Shown: positions 54,390-63,045 of the stretch, piece by piece
Layout: each line of letters opens with the position of its first letter
Numbering within the stretch: the stretch's first letter is position 1
DNA from: Luteibacter aegosomatis
GTDB taxonomy: Bacteria > Pseudomonadota > Gammaproteobacteria > Xanthomonadales > Rhodanobacteraceae
Direction: 5' to 3'
Assembly: GCF_023078455.1 (NCBI RefSeq)
Contig: NZ_CP095740.1
Span: 2,778,001-2,842,000, forward strand
Length of the DNA: 64,000 bases
Made by a program: the position numbers and the translations under genes
Notes under the pieces: model-generated
What the model saw: only the letters and a program-made list of their open reading frames with translations
The model's database searches: none
What the model was told of the DNA's origin: nothing

Positions 54390-54404
54390 CCGTTCTCAGA
54401 ACGG
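54390..54404. promoter_or_regulatory. Dyad upstream of the pga promoter
   Basis: CCGTTCT-C-AGAACGG, a perfect 7-base-arm dyad, flanked by CTTTCG (54381-54386) and CGAAAG (54412-54417). It lies about 30 bases upstream of the -24 element. It may be an activator or repressor site for pgaA or for the divergent gene. Confidence 0.45.
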
Positions 54405-54430
54405 AATTGGCCGAAAGTGATAAGAACGTC

Positions 54431-54444
54431 GGCACGCTTCTTGC
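54431..54444 (+). promoter_or_regulatory. Candidate sigma-54 promoter for pgaABCD
   Basis: CGGCACG-CTTC-TTGC matches the -24/-12 consensus TGGCACG-N4-TTGC at all positions but the first, with GG and GC exactly 10 bases apart. Transcription would begin near 54456, giving a leader of about 100 bases before the pgaA ATG. Single matches also occur by chance in GC-rich DNA. Confidence 0.55.
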
Positions 54445-54554
54445 GGTTATCATGGTGGGCTGCCGCCGGGAAGTGGGGAGACGACGGCGGAACATTTAAC
54501 TTCCCTGGCCGGATAAGCACGTCCGCCAAGGCAGATCGCGGATCAACAGGCAGG

Positions 54555-56624
54555 ATGGATTTGATTCACACGACACCTCCGCGCTCCGCGCGCGTGCCCC
54601 GGGCGAGGCTGTGCCTGGCGCTGATATGGGCCTTGCAGGGCTCCGTTGCCCTGGCTTCCACGCCGTCGCCCGATCGCGATGCGCTCATGGCGCAGGTGCG
54701 CGCCGAGCGGGCGCAGGGGCATCGCGTCGATGCCCTGGCCACGTGCCAGGCGATCCTCGACCGCTGGCCCGCCGACCGCGAGGCCCTGTCCATGAACGTC
54801 ACTTTGTTGACGGAACTGGGCGCGACGACGCGCGCCAAGGAACTGGCGGCCCGCCTCGATCCGCCGCAGAGCGTGGAAGACCGCTTCCACCTGCATGCCG
54901 ACGACGTGGGCCACGAGATCCGCTGGGCCGACGGCGAGCCGGCCGACCTTCGCACGCCCTACGCCGAGGCGGATCGCGCCGTGGCCGATGCCCGGGCGCT
55001 GGCCGAGGATGCCGGCCTGCCGAAGGACCTTCGTCGCCGCGAACGGTTCGACCTGCTGGTGGCGCTCGACCAGGCGGGCCAGACGGCGGAAGCCGTGAAG
55101 CGTTACGACGCCACCCGAAAGGACGACGCCCCGTTTCCTCCCTATGTGGAACGCGCGATGGCCGATGCCCTGCTCGCGCAGCGCCGGCCCGCCGAGGCGG
55201 CCGCGCTCTTCGAAGACGCCATCGCCAAGGATCCCGGCCCCTACGACCCTTCCGAACCTGAGCCGCGCATCGGGCTCATGTACGCCTACCTGGAATCCAA
55301 CCAGGTTCCGAAGGCCATCAAGACCATCGACGAACTCACCGCGAAGGAACCCGCGTGGGTTCGCGTTCCCGGTATCCGCCTGCCGCTGGAAAACCCGCGC
55401 AAGGTCGATGCCGACGTGGCCGCCGCGACGCTGCGCGAATACGTCGACATGCCGGCCGCGGCTTACGCCCGGCTTGAGCCGCTCAGCCGGGAAGCCCCGG
55501 CCAATGCGCAGCTTCGCAGCGAACTGGGCATGACCGAACTGGCCCGCGGGTGGCCGCGCCGTGCCGAGGAAGACATCGACATCGCCGGCACGCTCGACGA
55601 ACGCGACGTGGGCATCTACGTCGGACGGTCCGAAGCGGCGCGCGCGCTGCATGACTACGACGAGGTGGATGACGACCTCGCCGTCGCGCACGCGATGGCC
55701 GACCGCAACGGACGCGTCGACCGATCGATGCGTTCATGGGATCGCGAGCGCGGCTGGCAGTTCGACATCACCACCGAGCGCGGCAAGGGCTCCAGCCCCG
55801 ACTTCGGCGACCGTGACGGCGACACCCAGGCGACGGTCGCCAGCCCGTTGATCGACGACCATTGGCGGGTGCTGGCCCTGGCCCGCTATGCCACGGCCGA
55901 CCTGCCCGAAGGCAGCGTGCGCCGCAGCCGGGTGGGCCTGGGGCTGCGCGGTTATGCGCGCGGACTCGAAGCCTATGTCCAGGCGCTGCCCGCGGCCGAC
56001 CGCTACGTGGGCAAGACGGCCATCGAGGCCGGCGTGAACTGGGCGATGAGCGACCACTGGTCGGTCAACGCCGACTTCAGCACGGCCGGCGACGATACCC
56101 CGCTGCGCGCGCAGTACTACGGTATCTCGGCCAAGACGCTCGCCACGGCGGTCACCTACCGCAGCAGCGAGCTGTTCGAGGCGAAGCTCGGCCTCACCCG
56201 CGACCATTTCAGCGACGGCAACCAGCGCACGGGCTGGCTCGCCACCGTCGTGCAGCGCCTGCATACCGCGCCCTACCTCACCCTCGACGGCGGCGTGGAA
56301 GTCGGCGGCTCGATGAATACGCAGACCGAGCGTCCGTACTTCAATCCGCGACGCGACAAGAGCTACGCTCTCACCGGCCGGCTGGAAAACGTGCTCAGCC
56401 AGTTCTACGAACGCACGTGGACGCAGCGCGTCGACGTCGCGGTCGGCCGCTACGACGAGCAAGGCTTTTCCAGCGACTGGATGGCCACCGTACGCTACGG
56501 CCAGATTTTCGCCCCGATGCCGGGCTTCCGCCTCGGCTGGGGCATCGGCTGGCACAACCAACCCTACGATGGCCGCCGCGAACACCGCGTCGTCCTCGAC
56601 CTGACCCTGCACTGGGGAGATTGA
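54555..56624 (+). CDS. pgaA: Outer-membrane exporter of poly-N-acetylglucosamine, PgaA
   Basis: A 689-residue protein. A signal peptide (about 1-35, L-C-L-A-L-I-W-A-L) leads into periplasmic TPR helices (about 40-400; e.g. G-H-R-V-D-A-L-A-T-C-Q-A-I-L) and then a C-terminal beta barrel (about 410-689) with R-V-V-L-D-L-T-L-H-W-G-D at its end. It pulls the polymer through the outer membrane and works with PgaB. It has the standard length for the family. The start lies close after CAGG; upstream is a candidate sigma-54 promoter. Confidence 0.93.
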   Translation: MDLIHTTPPRSARVPRARLCLALIWALQGSVALASTPSPDRDALMAQVRAERAQGHRVDALATCQAILDRWPADREALSMNVTLLTELGATTRAKELAARLDPPQSVEDRFHLHADDVGHEIRWADGEPADLRTPYAEADRAVADARALAEDAGLPKDLRRRERFDLLVALDQAGQTAEAVKRYDATRKDDAPFPPYVERAMADALLAQRRPAEAAALFEDAIAKDPGPYDPSEPEPRIGLMYAYLESNQVPKAIKTIDELTAKEPAWVRVPGIRLPLENPRKVDADVAAATLREYVDMPAAAYARLEPLSREAPANAQLRSELGMTELARGWPRRAEEDIDIAGTLDERDVGIYVGRSEAARALHDYDEVDDDLAVAHAMADRNGRVDRSMRSWDRERGWQFDITTERGKGSSPDFGDRDGDTQATVASPLIDDHWRVLALARYATADLPEGSVRRSRVGLGLRGYARGLEAYVQALPAADRYVGKTAIEAGVNWAMSDHWSVNADFSTAGDDTPLRAQYYGISAKTLATAVTYRSSELFEAKLGLTRDHFSDGNQRTGWLATVVQRLHTAPYLTLDGGVEVGGSMNTQTERPYFNPRRDKSYALTGRLENVLSQFYERTWTQRVDVAVGRYDEQGFSSDWMATVRYGQIFAPMPGFRLGWGIGWHNQPYDGRREHRVVLDLTLHWGD

Positions 56625-56630
56625 CCCGTC

Positions 56631-58505
56631 ATGCGCTCGTTGTTGTCACTGCTGGCCTTGATCGGTCTCGCCCTGCCCGCCTTCGCCCAGCCCGCGGCGC
56701 CCGTGCACGCGCCGCTGATCGTGCTGGCCTACCACGACGTCCGCGACGACGTCGGCCAACAGGCCGACCGCGATCCGGACGCGACCAGCACCGATCACCT
56801 CATCGCCCATTTCGACTGGCTCAAGGGCAACGGCTACAACATCGTGAGCCTCGAGCAGGTGGCTCAGGCCGGTCATGGCGGCGCGCCGCTGCCGCCCAAT
56901 GCGGTGCTGCTCACCTTCGACGACGGCCTGGAGAGCTTCTACACGCGCGTCTATCCCTTGCTGCGCGCCTACCACTACCCCGCCCTCGCCGCGCTGGTGG
57001 GTTCGTGGATGGACATGCCCGCCGGGAAGCGCATGCCCTACAACGGTTCCGACTGCGACCGCTCGTGCTTCCTGAGCTGGGACCAGGTGGCGGAGATGCA
57101 GAAGTCGGGCCTGGTCGAATTCGGTTCGCATTCCTGGGCGCTGCACCAGGGCATGGAAGGCAACCCGCAGGGCAACCTGCAACCGGCCGCCGCCTACGTG
57201 CACTACGACGCGGCCACGAAGCACTACGAAACCGAAGCCGAGTACACCGCGCGCGTACGCGCAGACCTCGCGCACAGCGCCAACGAGATCGCCGAGCATA
57301 CCGGGGTGCATCCGCGCGCCATGGTCTGGCCCTACGGTGCCTACACCCAGGTCGGGCAGAACATCGCCGCCGGCGAAGGCATGACCTTTTCCTTCAGCCT
57401 CGGCGACCGCCTGCCGAAGGTCGGCGGCGGCGGTACCATCCCGCGCCTGCTGGTCAGCGGCAACATCACGGCCAACCGCCTGGGCTGGCTCATGCGCCAT
57501 CTCTCGCGCGTCGACCCCGTGCGCGCCGTGCAGGTGGACCTCGATTACGTCTACGACCCCGATCCCGCCCAGCAGGACCGCAACCTGTCCAAGCTGCTCG
57601 ATCGCATCAAGCGCATGCATCCCAGCCAGGTGTGGCTGCAGGCCTATGCGGACCCGGACGGCGACGGCGTGGCCAACGCGGTGTATTTCCCCAACCGCCA
57701 CCTGCCGATGCGTGCCGACCTCTACTCGCGCGTGTCCTGGCAGTTGCGCACCCGCGCGGGCGTGCGCGTGTACGCGTGGATGCCCGTGATGGCGTTCCGC
57801 TTTCCCGACGGCAAGGATCTCCCTTCGCTCGCGGGCGAGCCCAAGCCCGGCGGCGACCACTTCCGCCTGGCGCCGTACGACCCCAAGGTGCGGCAGATGA
57901 TCGGCGACGTCTACGAAGACCTCGCCATGCATGCCGACGCGGCGGGCATCCTGTTCTCCGACGACGCCTACCTGCGCGACACGGACAACCTCGGCCCCTG
58001 GGCCCACGACACGCCGACGCAGAAGACGCAGGCCCTGATCGCCTTCACCCAGGAGCTGATGACCCGCGTGCATCGCTGGCGTCCACAGGCGCGCAGCGCG
58101 CGCAACCTTTACGCACTGCCGGTGCTGACGCCCAAGGCGGAAGGCTGGACGGCGCAGAACCTGGCGGCGTTCAACGAGGCCTACGACTTCACCGCGCTCA
58201 TGGCGATGCCGCAGCTCGACAAGCAGCGGGATACCCTGCGCTGGTACCGCACGCTGGCCGACGCCGTGGCCGCCACGCCCGATGCGTTCGACCGCACGGT
58301 ATTCGAATTCGCCGCGCAGGACTGGCGTACCAAGGCGCCGATCCCGGCCGCGGCCATGGGCGAGCGAATGCGCGCGGTGCAGGCCCTGGGCGCGCGCCAC
58401 ATCGGTTATTACCCCGACGACTTCCTCAAGGACCGACCGGCGCTGGAGAGCATCCGTCCGTTCATCTCCGCCGAAGACTATCCCTATCCGGAACCCGCGC
58501 GATGA
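56631..58505 (+). CDS. pgaB: Poly-N-acetylglucosamine deacetylase/hydrolase PgaB
   Basis: A 624-residue periplasmic protein. The deacetylase half shows Y-H-D-V-R-D-D (about 33-39), T-F-D-D-G-L-E-S (metal Asp pair near 104) and G-S-H-S-W-A-L-H (about 165-172, metal His pair). The C-terminal GH153 half shows L-D-Y-V-Y-D-P-D, then I-L-F-S-D-D-A-Y-L. The signal peptide ends A-F-A-Q with no lipobox, whereas E. coli PgaB is a lipoprotein. It partly deacetylates the polymer so that it can pass PgaA. It lies 6 bases after pgaA. Confidence 0.94.
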   Translation: MRSLLSLLALIGLALPAFAQPAAPVHAPLIVLAYHDVRDDVGQQADRDPDATSTDHLIAHFDWLKGNGYNIVSLEQVAQAGHGGAPLPPNAVLLTFDDGLESFYTRVYPLLRAYHYPALAALVGSWMDMPAGKRMPYNGSDCDRSCFLSWDQVAEMQKSGLVEFGSHSWALHQGMEGNPQGNLQPAAAYVHYDAATKHYETEAEYTARVRADLAHSANEIAEHTGVHPRAMVWPYGAYTQVGQNIAAGEGMTFSFSLGDRLPKVGGGGTIPRLLVSGNITANRLGWLMRHLSRVDPVRAVQVDLDYVYDPDPAQQDRNLSKLLDRIKRMHPSQVWLQAYADPDGDGVANAVYFPNRHLPMRADLYSRVSWQLRTRAGVRVYAWMPVMAFRFPDGKDLPSLAGEPKPGGDHFRLAPYDPKVRQMIGDVYEDLAMHADAAGILFSDDAYLRDTDNLGPWAHDTPTQKTQALIAFTQELMTRVHRWRPQARSARNLYALPVLTPKAEGWTAQNLAAFNEAYDFTALMAMPQLDKQRDTLRWYRTLADAVAATPDAFDRTVFEFAAQDWRTKAPIPAAAMGERMRAVQALGARHIGYYPDDFLKDRPALESIRPFISAEDYPYPEPAR

Positions 58506-59752
58506 ACGGCGGCATCCTCCACGTACTGCTCGAATTCGCGTTCTTCTATCCGCTGATCATGTCGCTCATCTGGATGAGCGGCGGCGTGATCTACTTCCTG
58601 CGCTGGGAGCGCAACGAGCCCCTGCGCGTGAGGCCCCCGGAGCTGGCCGAATACCCGATGGTCTCGCTGGTGGTGCCGTGCCACAACGAAGGCGAGCAGG
58701 TACGCGAAACCATCGCCCACCTGGCCTCGCAGCAATATCCCCACTTCGAGATCATCGCGATCAACGACGGTTCCACCGACGACACGGGCGCGCAGCTCGA
58801 TCAGTTGATGCAAACGTATCCGCGCCTGCGCGTGATCCACATGTCGAGCAACCAGGGCAAGGCGATGGGCCTGCGCGCCGCCGCGCTGGCGTCCAACGCC
58901 GACTTCCTGGTCTGCGTCGACGGCGACGCCCTGCTCGACGACTACGCCACGCACTGGCTCATCTCGCACATGCTGGAAAGCCCGCGCGTGGCCGCCGTCA
59001 CCGGCAATCCGCGCATCCGCAATCGCTCCACCCTGCTGGGCAAGCTGCAGGTGGGCGAGTTCTCGTCGATCATCGGCCTGATCAAGCGTGCGCAACGCGT
59101 GTATGGGCGTATCTTCACCGTGTCGGGCGTGATCGCCTGTTTCCGCAAGAGCGCCCTGCACGACGTGGGCTACTGGAACACCGACATGGTCACGGAAGAC
59201 ATCGACGTGAGCTGGCGCCTGCAGATGCGCCACTGGGAAATCCGCTACGAACCCAACGCGCTGTGCTGGATCCTCATGCCCGAGACCCTGCGCGGCCTGT
59301 GGAAGCAACGCCTGCGCTGGGCGCAGGGCGGCTCGGAAGTGCTGCTTCGCTATACCGGCAAGCTGCTGAAATGGCGCCAGCGCCGCATGTGGCCCGTGGC
59401 CTTCGAGTATGTGGCGAGCCTGGTGTGGTCGTACACCATGGCGATCATCATCACGCTGTGGCTGCTGGGCCTGTTCGCGCCGCTGCCGCCGTCGCTGTAC
59501 ATCGACACGCTCTTGCCGCAGTGGCACGGCGTCGTGCTGGGCGCGATCTGCCTGTTGCAGTTCCTCATCAGCCTGCTCGTGGACCGCCGCTACGAGACGC
59601 GCATCGGACGCAATTACTACTGGATGATCTGGTATCCGCTGGTGTACTGGCTGCTCAACACGGCGACCTCGATCGTCGCGATGCCCAAGGCGCTGATGAA
59701 GCGCAAGGGCACCCGCGCGGTATGGGTCAGCCCGGACCGGGGACTGCGATGA
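58502..59752 (+). CDS. pgaC: Poly-N-acetylglucosamine synthase PgaC
   Basis: A 416-residue family 2 glycosyltransferase in the inner membrane. The catalytic set is visible: V-V-P-C-H-N-E-G (about 54-61), N-D-G-S-T-D-D, V-D-G-D-A-L-L, V-T-E-D-I-D-V-S and Q-R-L-R-W-A-Q-G. One helix precedes the domain and three to four follow. It polymerises UDP-GlcNAc and pushes the chain across the membrane. In E. coli it is activated by c-di-GMP through PgaC/PgaD. It overlaps pgaB and pgaD by 4 bases each. Confidence 0.96.
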   Translation: MNGGILHVLLEFAFFYPLIMSLIWMSGGVIYFLRWERNEPLRVRPPELAEYPMVSLVVPCHNEGEQVRETIAHLASQQYPHFEIIAINDGSTDDTGAQLDQLMQTYPRLRVIHMSSNQGKAMGLRAAALASNADFLVCVDGDALLDDYATHWLISHMLESPRVAAVTGNPRIRNRSTLLGKLQVGEFSSIIGLIKRAQRVYGRIFTVSGVIACFRKSALHDVGYWNTDMVTEDIDVSWRLQMRHWEIRYEPNALCWILMPETLRGLWKQRLRWAQGGSEVLLRYTGKLLKWRQRRMWPVAFEYVASLVWSYTMAIIITLWLLGLFAPLPPSLYIDTLLPQWHGVVLGAICLLQFLISLLVDRRYETRIGRNYYWMIWYPLVYWLLNTATSIVAMPKALMKRKGTRAVWVSPDRGLR

Positions 59753-60189
59753 AAGCCGAAGCGATCATGATCCAGCGCCCCGAGCGCCAGTCCGCGGCAC
59801 AGAAAGCCGTATTCACCACCGTCACGGTCATCGCCTGGCTGTTCTGGGTGTTTCTCTGGCTGCCCCTGGTCACGCTCGGCGCGTGGGCCTTCGGCCTGCG
59901 CAACGCCTGGGTGCAATTGCACGTGAATCGGCTCGGCGACGGCGGCGACATCAACATCGTGTTCATCTGCGCCCTGGTTTGCGCGCTCGTCTTCACGAGC
60001 TGGTCGGGCTACAACTACCGGCGCTTCGCCGGCAAGCAGAAGCGCCGGGGCAACCTGCCCGTGGGCGTGGCCGAGACGGCCGCCGCCATCGGTGCCACCA
60101 CGGACGATGCCTTACGCATGCAAGGACATCGTCGCGCGGTGGTGAGCGTGGCCCAGGACGGCTTCATGACGGTGGACGACGCTCGCTGA
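59749..60189 (+). CDS. pgaD: PgaD-like accessory subunit of the PNAG synthase
   Basis: A 146-residue protein with two membrane helices (about 21-48 and 70-90), like PgaD, and a cytoplasmic tail with basic residues (R-R-F-A-G-K-Q-K-R-R). PgaD binds PgaC and is needed for c-di-GMP control in E. coli. It starts within the pgaC stop and converges on the egt fusion gene (8-base gap). Identity rests on position and topology. Confidence 0.85.
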   Translation: MKAEAIMIQRPERQSAAQKAVFTTVTVIAWLFWVFLWLPLVTLGAWAFGLRNAWVQLHVNRLGDGGDINIVFICALVCALVFTSWSGYNYRRFAGKQKRRGNLPVGVAETAAAIGATTDDALRMQGHRRAVVSVAQDGFMTVDDAR

Positions 60190-60197
60190 ACCCAGCG

Positions 60198-62366
60198 CTA
60201 CACCGCCTTCAACACGAACACGCCGAACGCGGGATCGTCCGACACCCACTGCCGCTCCACCTCCCAGCCACCCGACCTCGCCAACGCCGCGAACGAGGCC
60301 GGCGTGAACTTGTGCGAGTTCTCGGTATGGATGGTTTCGCCCTCGGCGAAATCGAACACCTGCCCCGCCACCGTCACGCGCTGCGCGCGCTGGCTTGCCA
60401 GGTGCATCTCGATACGCGCCATCTCCGCGTTCCACACCGCGCGATGCTCGAAGGAACCCACGTCGAAGTCGCCGCCGAGTTCGCGGTTGATGCGCACCAG
60501 CATGTTTCGATTGAAGGCAGCCGTGACGCCCTCGGCATCGTCGTACGCCGCGGTCAGGGTCGGCACGTCCTTGACCTGATCCGCACCGACGATGAAGCGC
60601 GCCTCGGCGCCGAGCCGGTGGCGCACCGAGCGAAGCAGTTCCACCGCATCCTCGGCTTCGAAATTGCCGATGGTCGACCCGGGAAAGAAAGCCACCACCG
60701 GGTGCCCTTCCAGGGCGAGGGGCACGTCGATGGAACGGGTGAAGTCGGCCACCACCGGATGCACCGCGAGTGCGGGATAGGCCGACGCCAGCCGTTCGGT
60801 GGCACCGTCCAGCGCATCCACGCTGATGTCCACCGGCACATAGGCGACGATCCCGGGCGCGGCGTCGAGCAGCAGGCGCGTCTTCTCGCTGGCGCCGCTG
60901 CCCAGTTCGAGCAGTACCGCGCCCTCGGGAATGTATGAGGCCAGTTCGGGGGCGATGCCGGCCAGCAAGGCCTTCTCCGTGCGCGTCGGGTAATACTCCG
61001 GCGTCCCGCAGATGGCTTCGAACAACGCCGAGCCCGCGCCGTCGTAGAAATACTTCGGCAACATCGTCTTCGGCGAGGCGGACAGCCCCGCCAGCGTATC
61101 GCGCAGGAACACGTCGCGTTCGTCCTCGCGCTCGCGATGCACGTCGCGCGCCAGGCGCAGCCCGGAGAACATCCAGCGCTGTCCCGGCCGGTAGAAGTTC
61201 CGGTACGACGGACGGCTGTGCCAAGGCGGTGTCACCGATGCGCCGCCACGCAGCACCATCTGGCCGCTCATGAACTTGCCGTTGTACTCACCCACCGCGT
61301 CGTCCGCCGCGCGAAACCCGGGATAGGGCGTATAGGCACTCGCGGTCCACTGCCATGCCACGCCGTCCACCTGTTCCAGCCCTTGGCGCGAACGCACCGC
61401 ATGTTCCCATTCCGCTTCGGTCGGCAGACGCGCACCGGCCCAGCGTGCGTAAGCCTCGGCTTCGTAGTAGCTGATATGGGTGACCGCGGCGTCCGGATCC
61501 ACGGGACGCCAGCCGGCCGGCGTCATATGCGACCAGACGTCGCCGTCGCGATGCCAGTACAGCGGTGCTTCCCAGCCTTCTTCGCGACACTGCGCCCAAC
61601 CGTCGGACAGCCAAAGGTCCGCGCGGCGATAGCCGCCCAGCGCCATGAACGCCATCCACTGCCCGTTGGTCACCAGGCGGTCGGCGATGTCGAAAGGCTC
61701 CAGCCATACCGTGTGGCGAGGGCCTTCGTTATCGAACGAGAACGGCTCGTCCTGTGCGCCGATGCGCACCGGACCGCCGCCGATGCGATGAAAGCGCGCG
61801 ACGCGTCCCGGCGAAGGCAGCGCCCATCGCGAATCGAACGCCGGCTTCAGCGGCGACTGGGCGAAGAGATGCTGCACGTCCATCACCAGCAATTCCTGAT
61901 GCTGTTCCTCATGGGCGAGGCCCAGGCGCAGCAATGCCTCGATGTCCGCCTCCAGGGGATGGGAAAGCAACTCGCCCATGTACCGGTCGACGTGGCGGCG
62001 ATAGTCGAACACGCGTTCCACCGACGGCCGCGTGAGCAGGCCACGCATGGGCCTGGGATGGCGTGGCCCCACCGCTTCGTAGTACGAATTGAAGAGAAAC
62101 CCGAAGGTCTCGTCGAACACCCGATAACCCGGCAGGTTCGGCCCGAGCAGGAAGGTTTCGAAGAACCACGTGGTATGCGCGAGGTGCCACTTCGCCGGAC
62201 TGGCGTCCGGCATGGACTGCACCACCATATCTTCCGCATCGAGGGTCGCCACCAGGGCTTCGGTGCGGCCGCGCACGGCGGCATAGCGCCCTGCCGCCGT
62301 CGAGGGCACGCAAGCGGCGGAGGCGGCGACGCGTGCCGCCGGTTCGATATCGACAATGGCTTGCAT
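60198..62366 (-). CDS. EgtB-EgtD fusion: ergothioneine synthase plus histidine methyltransferase
   Basis: One 722-residue protein joins two ergothioneine enzymes. The first half is EgtB: a DinB-like domain (about 25-165) with H-L-A-H (61-64) and the iron motif H-E-E-Q-H-Q-E (152-158), then the FGE-type sulfoxide-synthase domain (about 190-408) with G-G-A-S-V-T-P-P-W-H. The second half (about 415-722) is EgtD: L-P-K-Y-F-Y-D-G-A-G-S, then E-L-G-S-G-A-S-E-K-T (SAM site), G-S-T-I-G-N and I-H-T-E-N-S with the histidine-binding Glu682 and Ser684. EgtD makes hercynine, EgtB adds sulfur. The order is opposite to fungal Egt1. The ATG at 62366 gives this length; upstream is the DUF427 gene. No egtA, egtC or egtE is nearby. 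Confidence 0.93.
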   Translation of the reverse strand: MQAIVDIEPAARVAASAACVPSTAAGRYAAVRGRTEALVATLDAEDMVVQSMPDASPAKWHLAHTTWFFETFLLGPNLPGYRVFDETFGFLFNSYYEAVGPRHPRPMRGLLTRPSVERVFDYRRHVDRYMGELLSHPLEADIEALLRLGLAHEEQHQELLVMDVQHLFAQSPLKPAFDSRWALPSPGRVARFHRIGGGPVRIGAQDEPFSFDNEGPRHTVWLEPFDIADRLVTNGQWMAFMALGGYRRADLWLSDGWAQCREEGWEAPLYWHRDGDVWSHMTPAGWRPVDPDAAVTHISYYEAEAYARWAGARLPTEAEWEHAVRSRQGLEQVDGVAWQWTASAYTPYPGFRAADDAVGEYNGKFMSGQMVLRGGASVTPPWHSRPSYRNFYRPGQRWMFSGLRLARDVHREREDERDVFLRDTLAGLSASPKTMLPKYFYDGAGSALFEAICGTPEYYPTRTEKALLAGIAPELASYIPEGAVLLELGSGASEKTRLLLDAAPGIVAYVPVDISVDALDGATERLASAYPALAVHPVVADFTRSIDVPLALEGHPVVAFFPGSTIGNFEAEDAVELLRSVRHRLGAEARFIVGADQVKDVPTLTAAYDDAEGVTAAFNRNMLVRINRELGGDFDVGSFEHRAVWNAEMARIEMHLASQRAQRVTVAGQVFDFAEGETIHTENSHKFTPASFAALARSGGWEVERQWVSDDPAFGVFVLKAV

Positions 62367-62388
62367 GGTTGCTCCCTTGGCTTCCGGC

Positions 62389-62766
62389 TCAGTCCGGAAG
62401 GTGTTCGATCGTGACCCGCTCGGGATAGAACGCCAGATGATCGCGTATGGCGGCCACCGCGTCGTGCGGGGCCTCATAGCTCCACACCGCGTTGATCGCC
62501 CGTTCCGAGTGGCCCGGCAGGCTGAAGTACGAGGCCTCGCCCTTATAAGGGCACCACGTGTGATGCGCCGTCTTGCTCAGGGCAGCCATGTCGGCATCTT
62601 CGCGGGGCACATAGAATACGGGTGGATAGCTGGCCTCTTTCAGGCGCAAGGCATGGCGCGAGTCGACGACCACGCGATCGCCGTCGCGGACGATCACGCG
62701 TCCGCCGGCCGGCGTGATGTCGATGGGATGGTCCGGTCCGGGAATGCGTACGGGGCGGGACGTCAT
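62389..62766 (-). CDS. DUF427-domain protein
   Basis: A 125-residue protein with the family blocks Y-P-P-V-F-Y-V-P (about 51-58) and C-P-Y-K-G-E-A-S-Y-F (about 74-83) and no signal peptide. AAGGAG lies 7 bases before the ATG at 62766, which decides this start. It stops 22 bases before the EgtB-EgtD gene on the same strand, so the two probably share one message. The function of DUF427 is unknown; an accessory part in thiol or redox metabolism is only a guess from this position. Confidence 0.83.
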   Translation of the reverse strand: MTSRPVRIPGPDHPIDITPAGGRVIVRDGDRVVVDSRHALRLKEASYPPVFYVPREDADMAALSKTAHHTWCPYKGEASYFSLPGHSERAINAVWSYEAPHDAVAAIRDHLAFYPERVTIEHLPD

Positions 62767-63045
62767 GGTGATCTCCTTCGCGACGGAAGCTTTCATCCTG
62801 TGGCCCCGGCCGGGGGATTCCAAGCCACCTGCATCGCAAAGCTGCCCGTACCCGCCCGCACGAATGGCAGGATAAGCCTCGTTTTGTCCGATGCCGACAC
62901 TCGAAGGCGCCCCCGGCGGCGCCTGCCGGGTGACCATCGACCCGGTTCATTTCGCCGGCTCGCGCCGTAATATGGCGCACATGATCTTTCACCGTCGCCG
63001 CCTCGCGGCCGCTCCCTCCCCCGGCACGGATCGCCTGCGCATCCC

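Noticed and set aside
55862..59752. A 1,296-codon frame through pgaA, pgaB and pgaC
   Set aside because: Only the final 416 codons (pgaC from 58502) code for a recognisable protein; the first part is an Arg-rich shadow of pgaA and pgaB.
60198..62366. OvoA (ovothiol synthase) as the identity of the fused enzyme
   Set aside because: The C-terminal half carries EgtD-type blocks (LPKYFYDGAGS, EYYPTRTE, IHTENS) rather than the small methyltransferase of OvoA.
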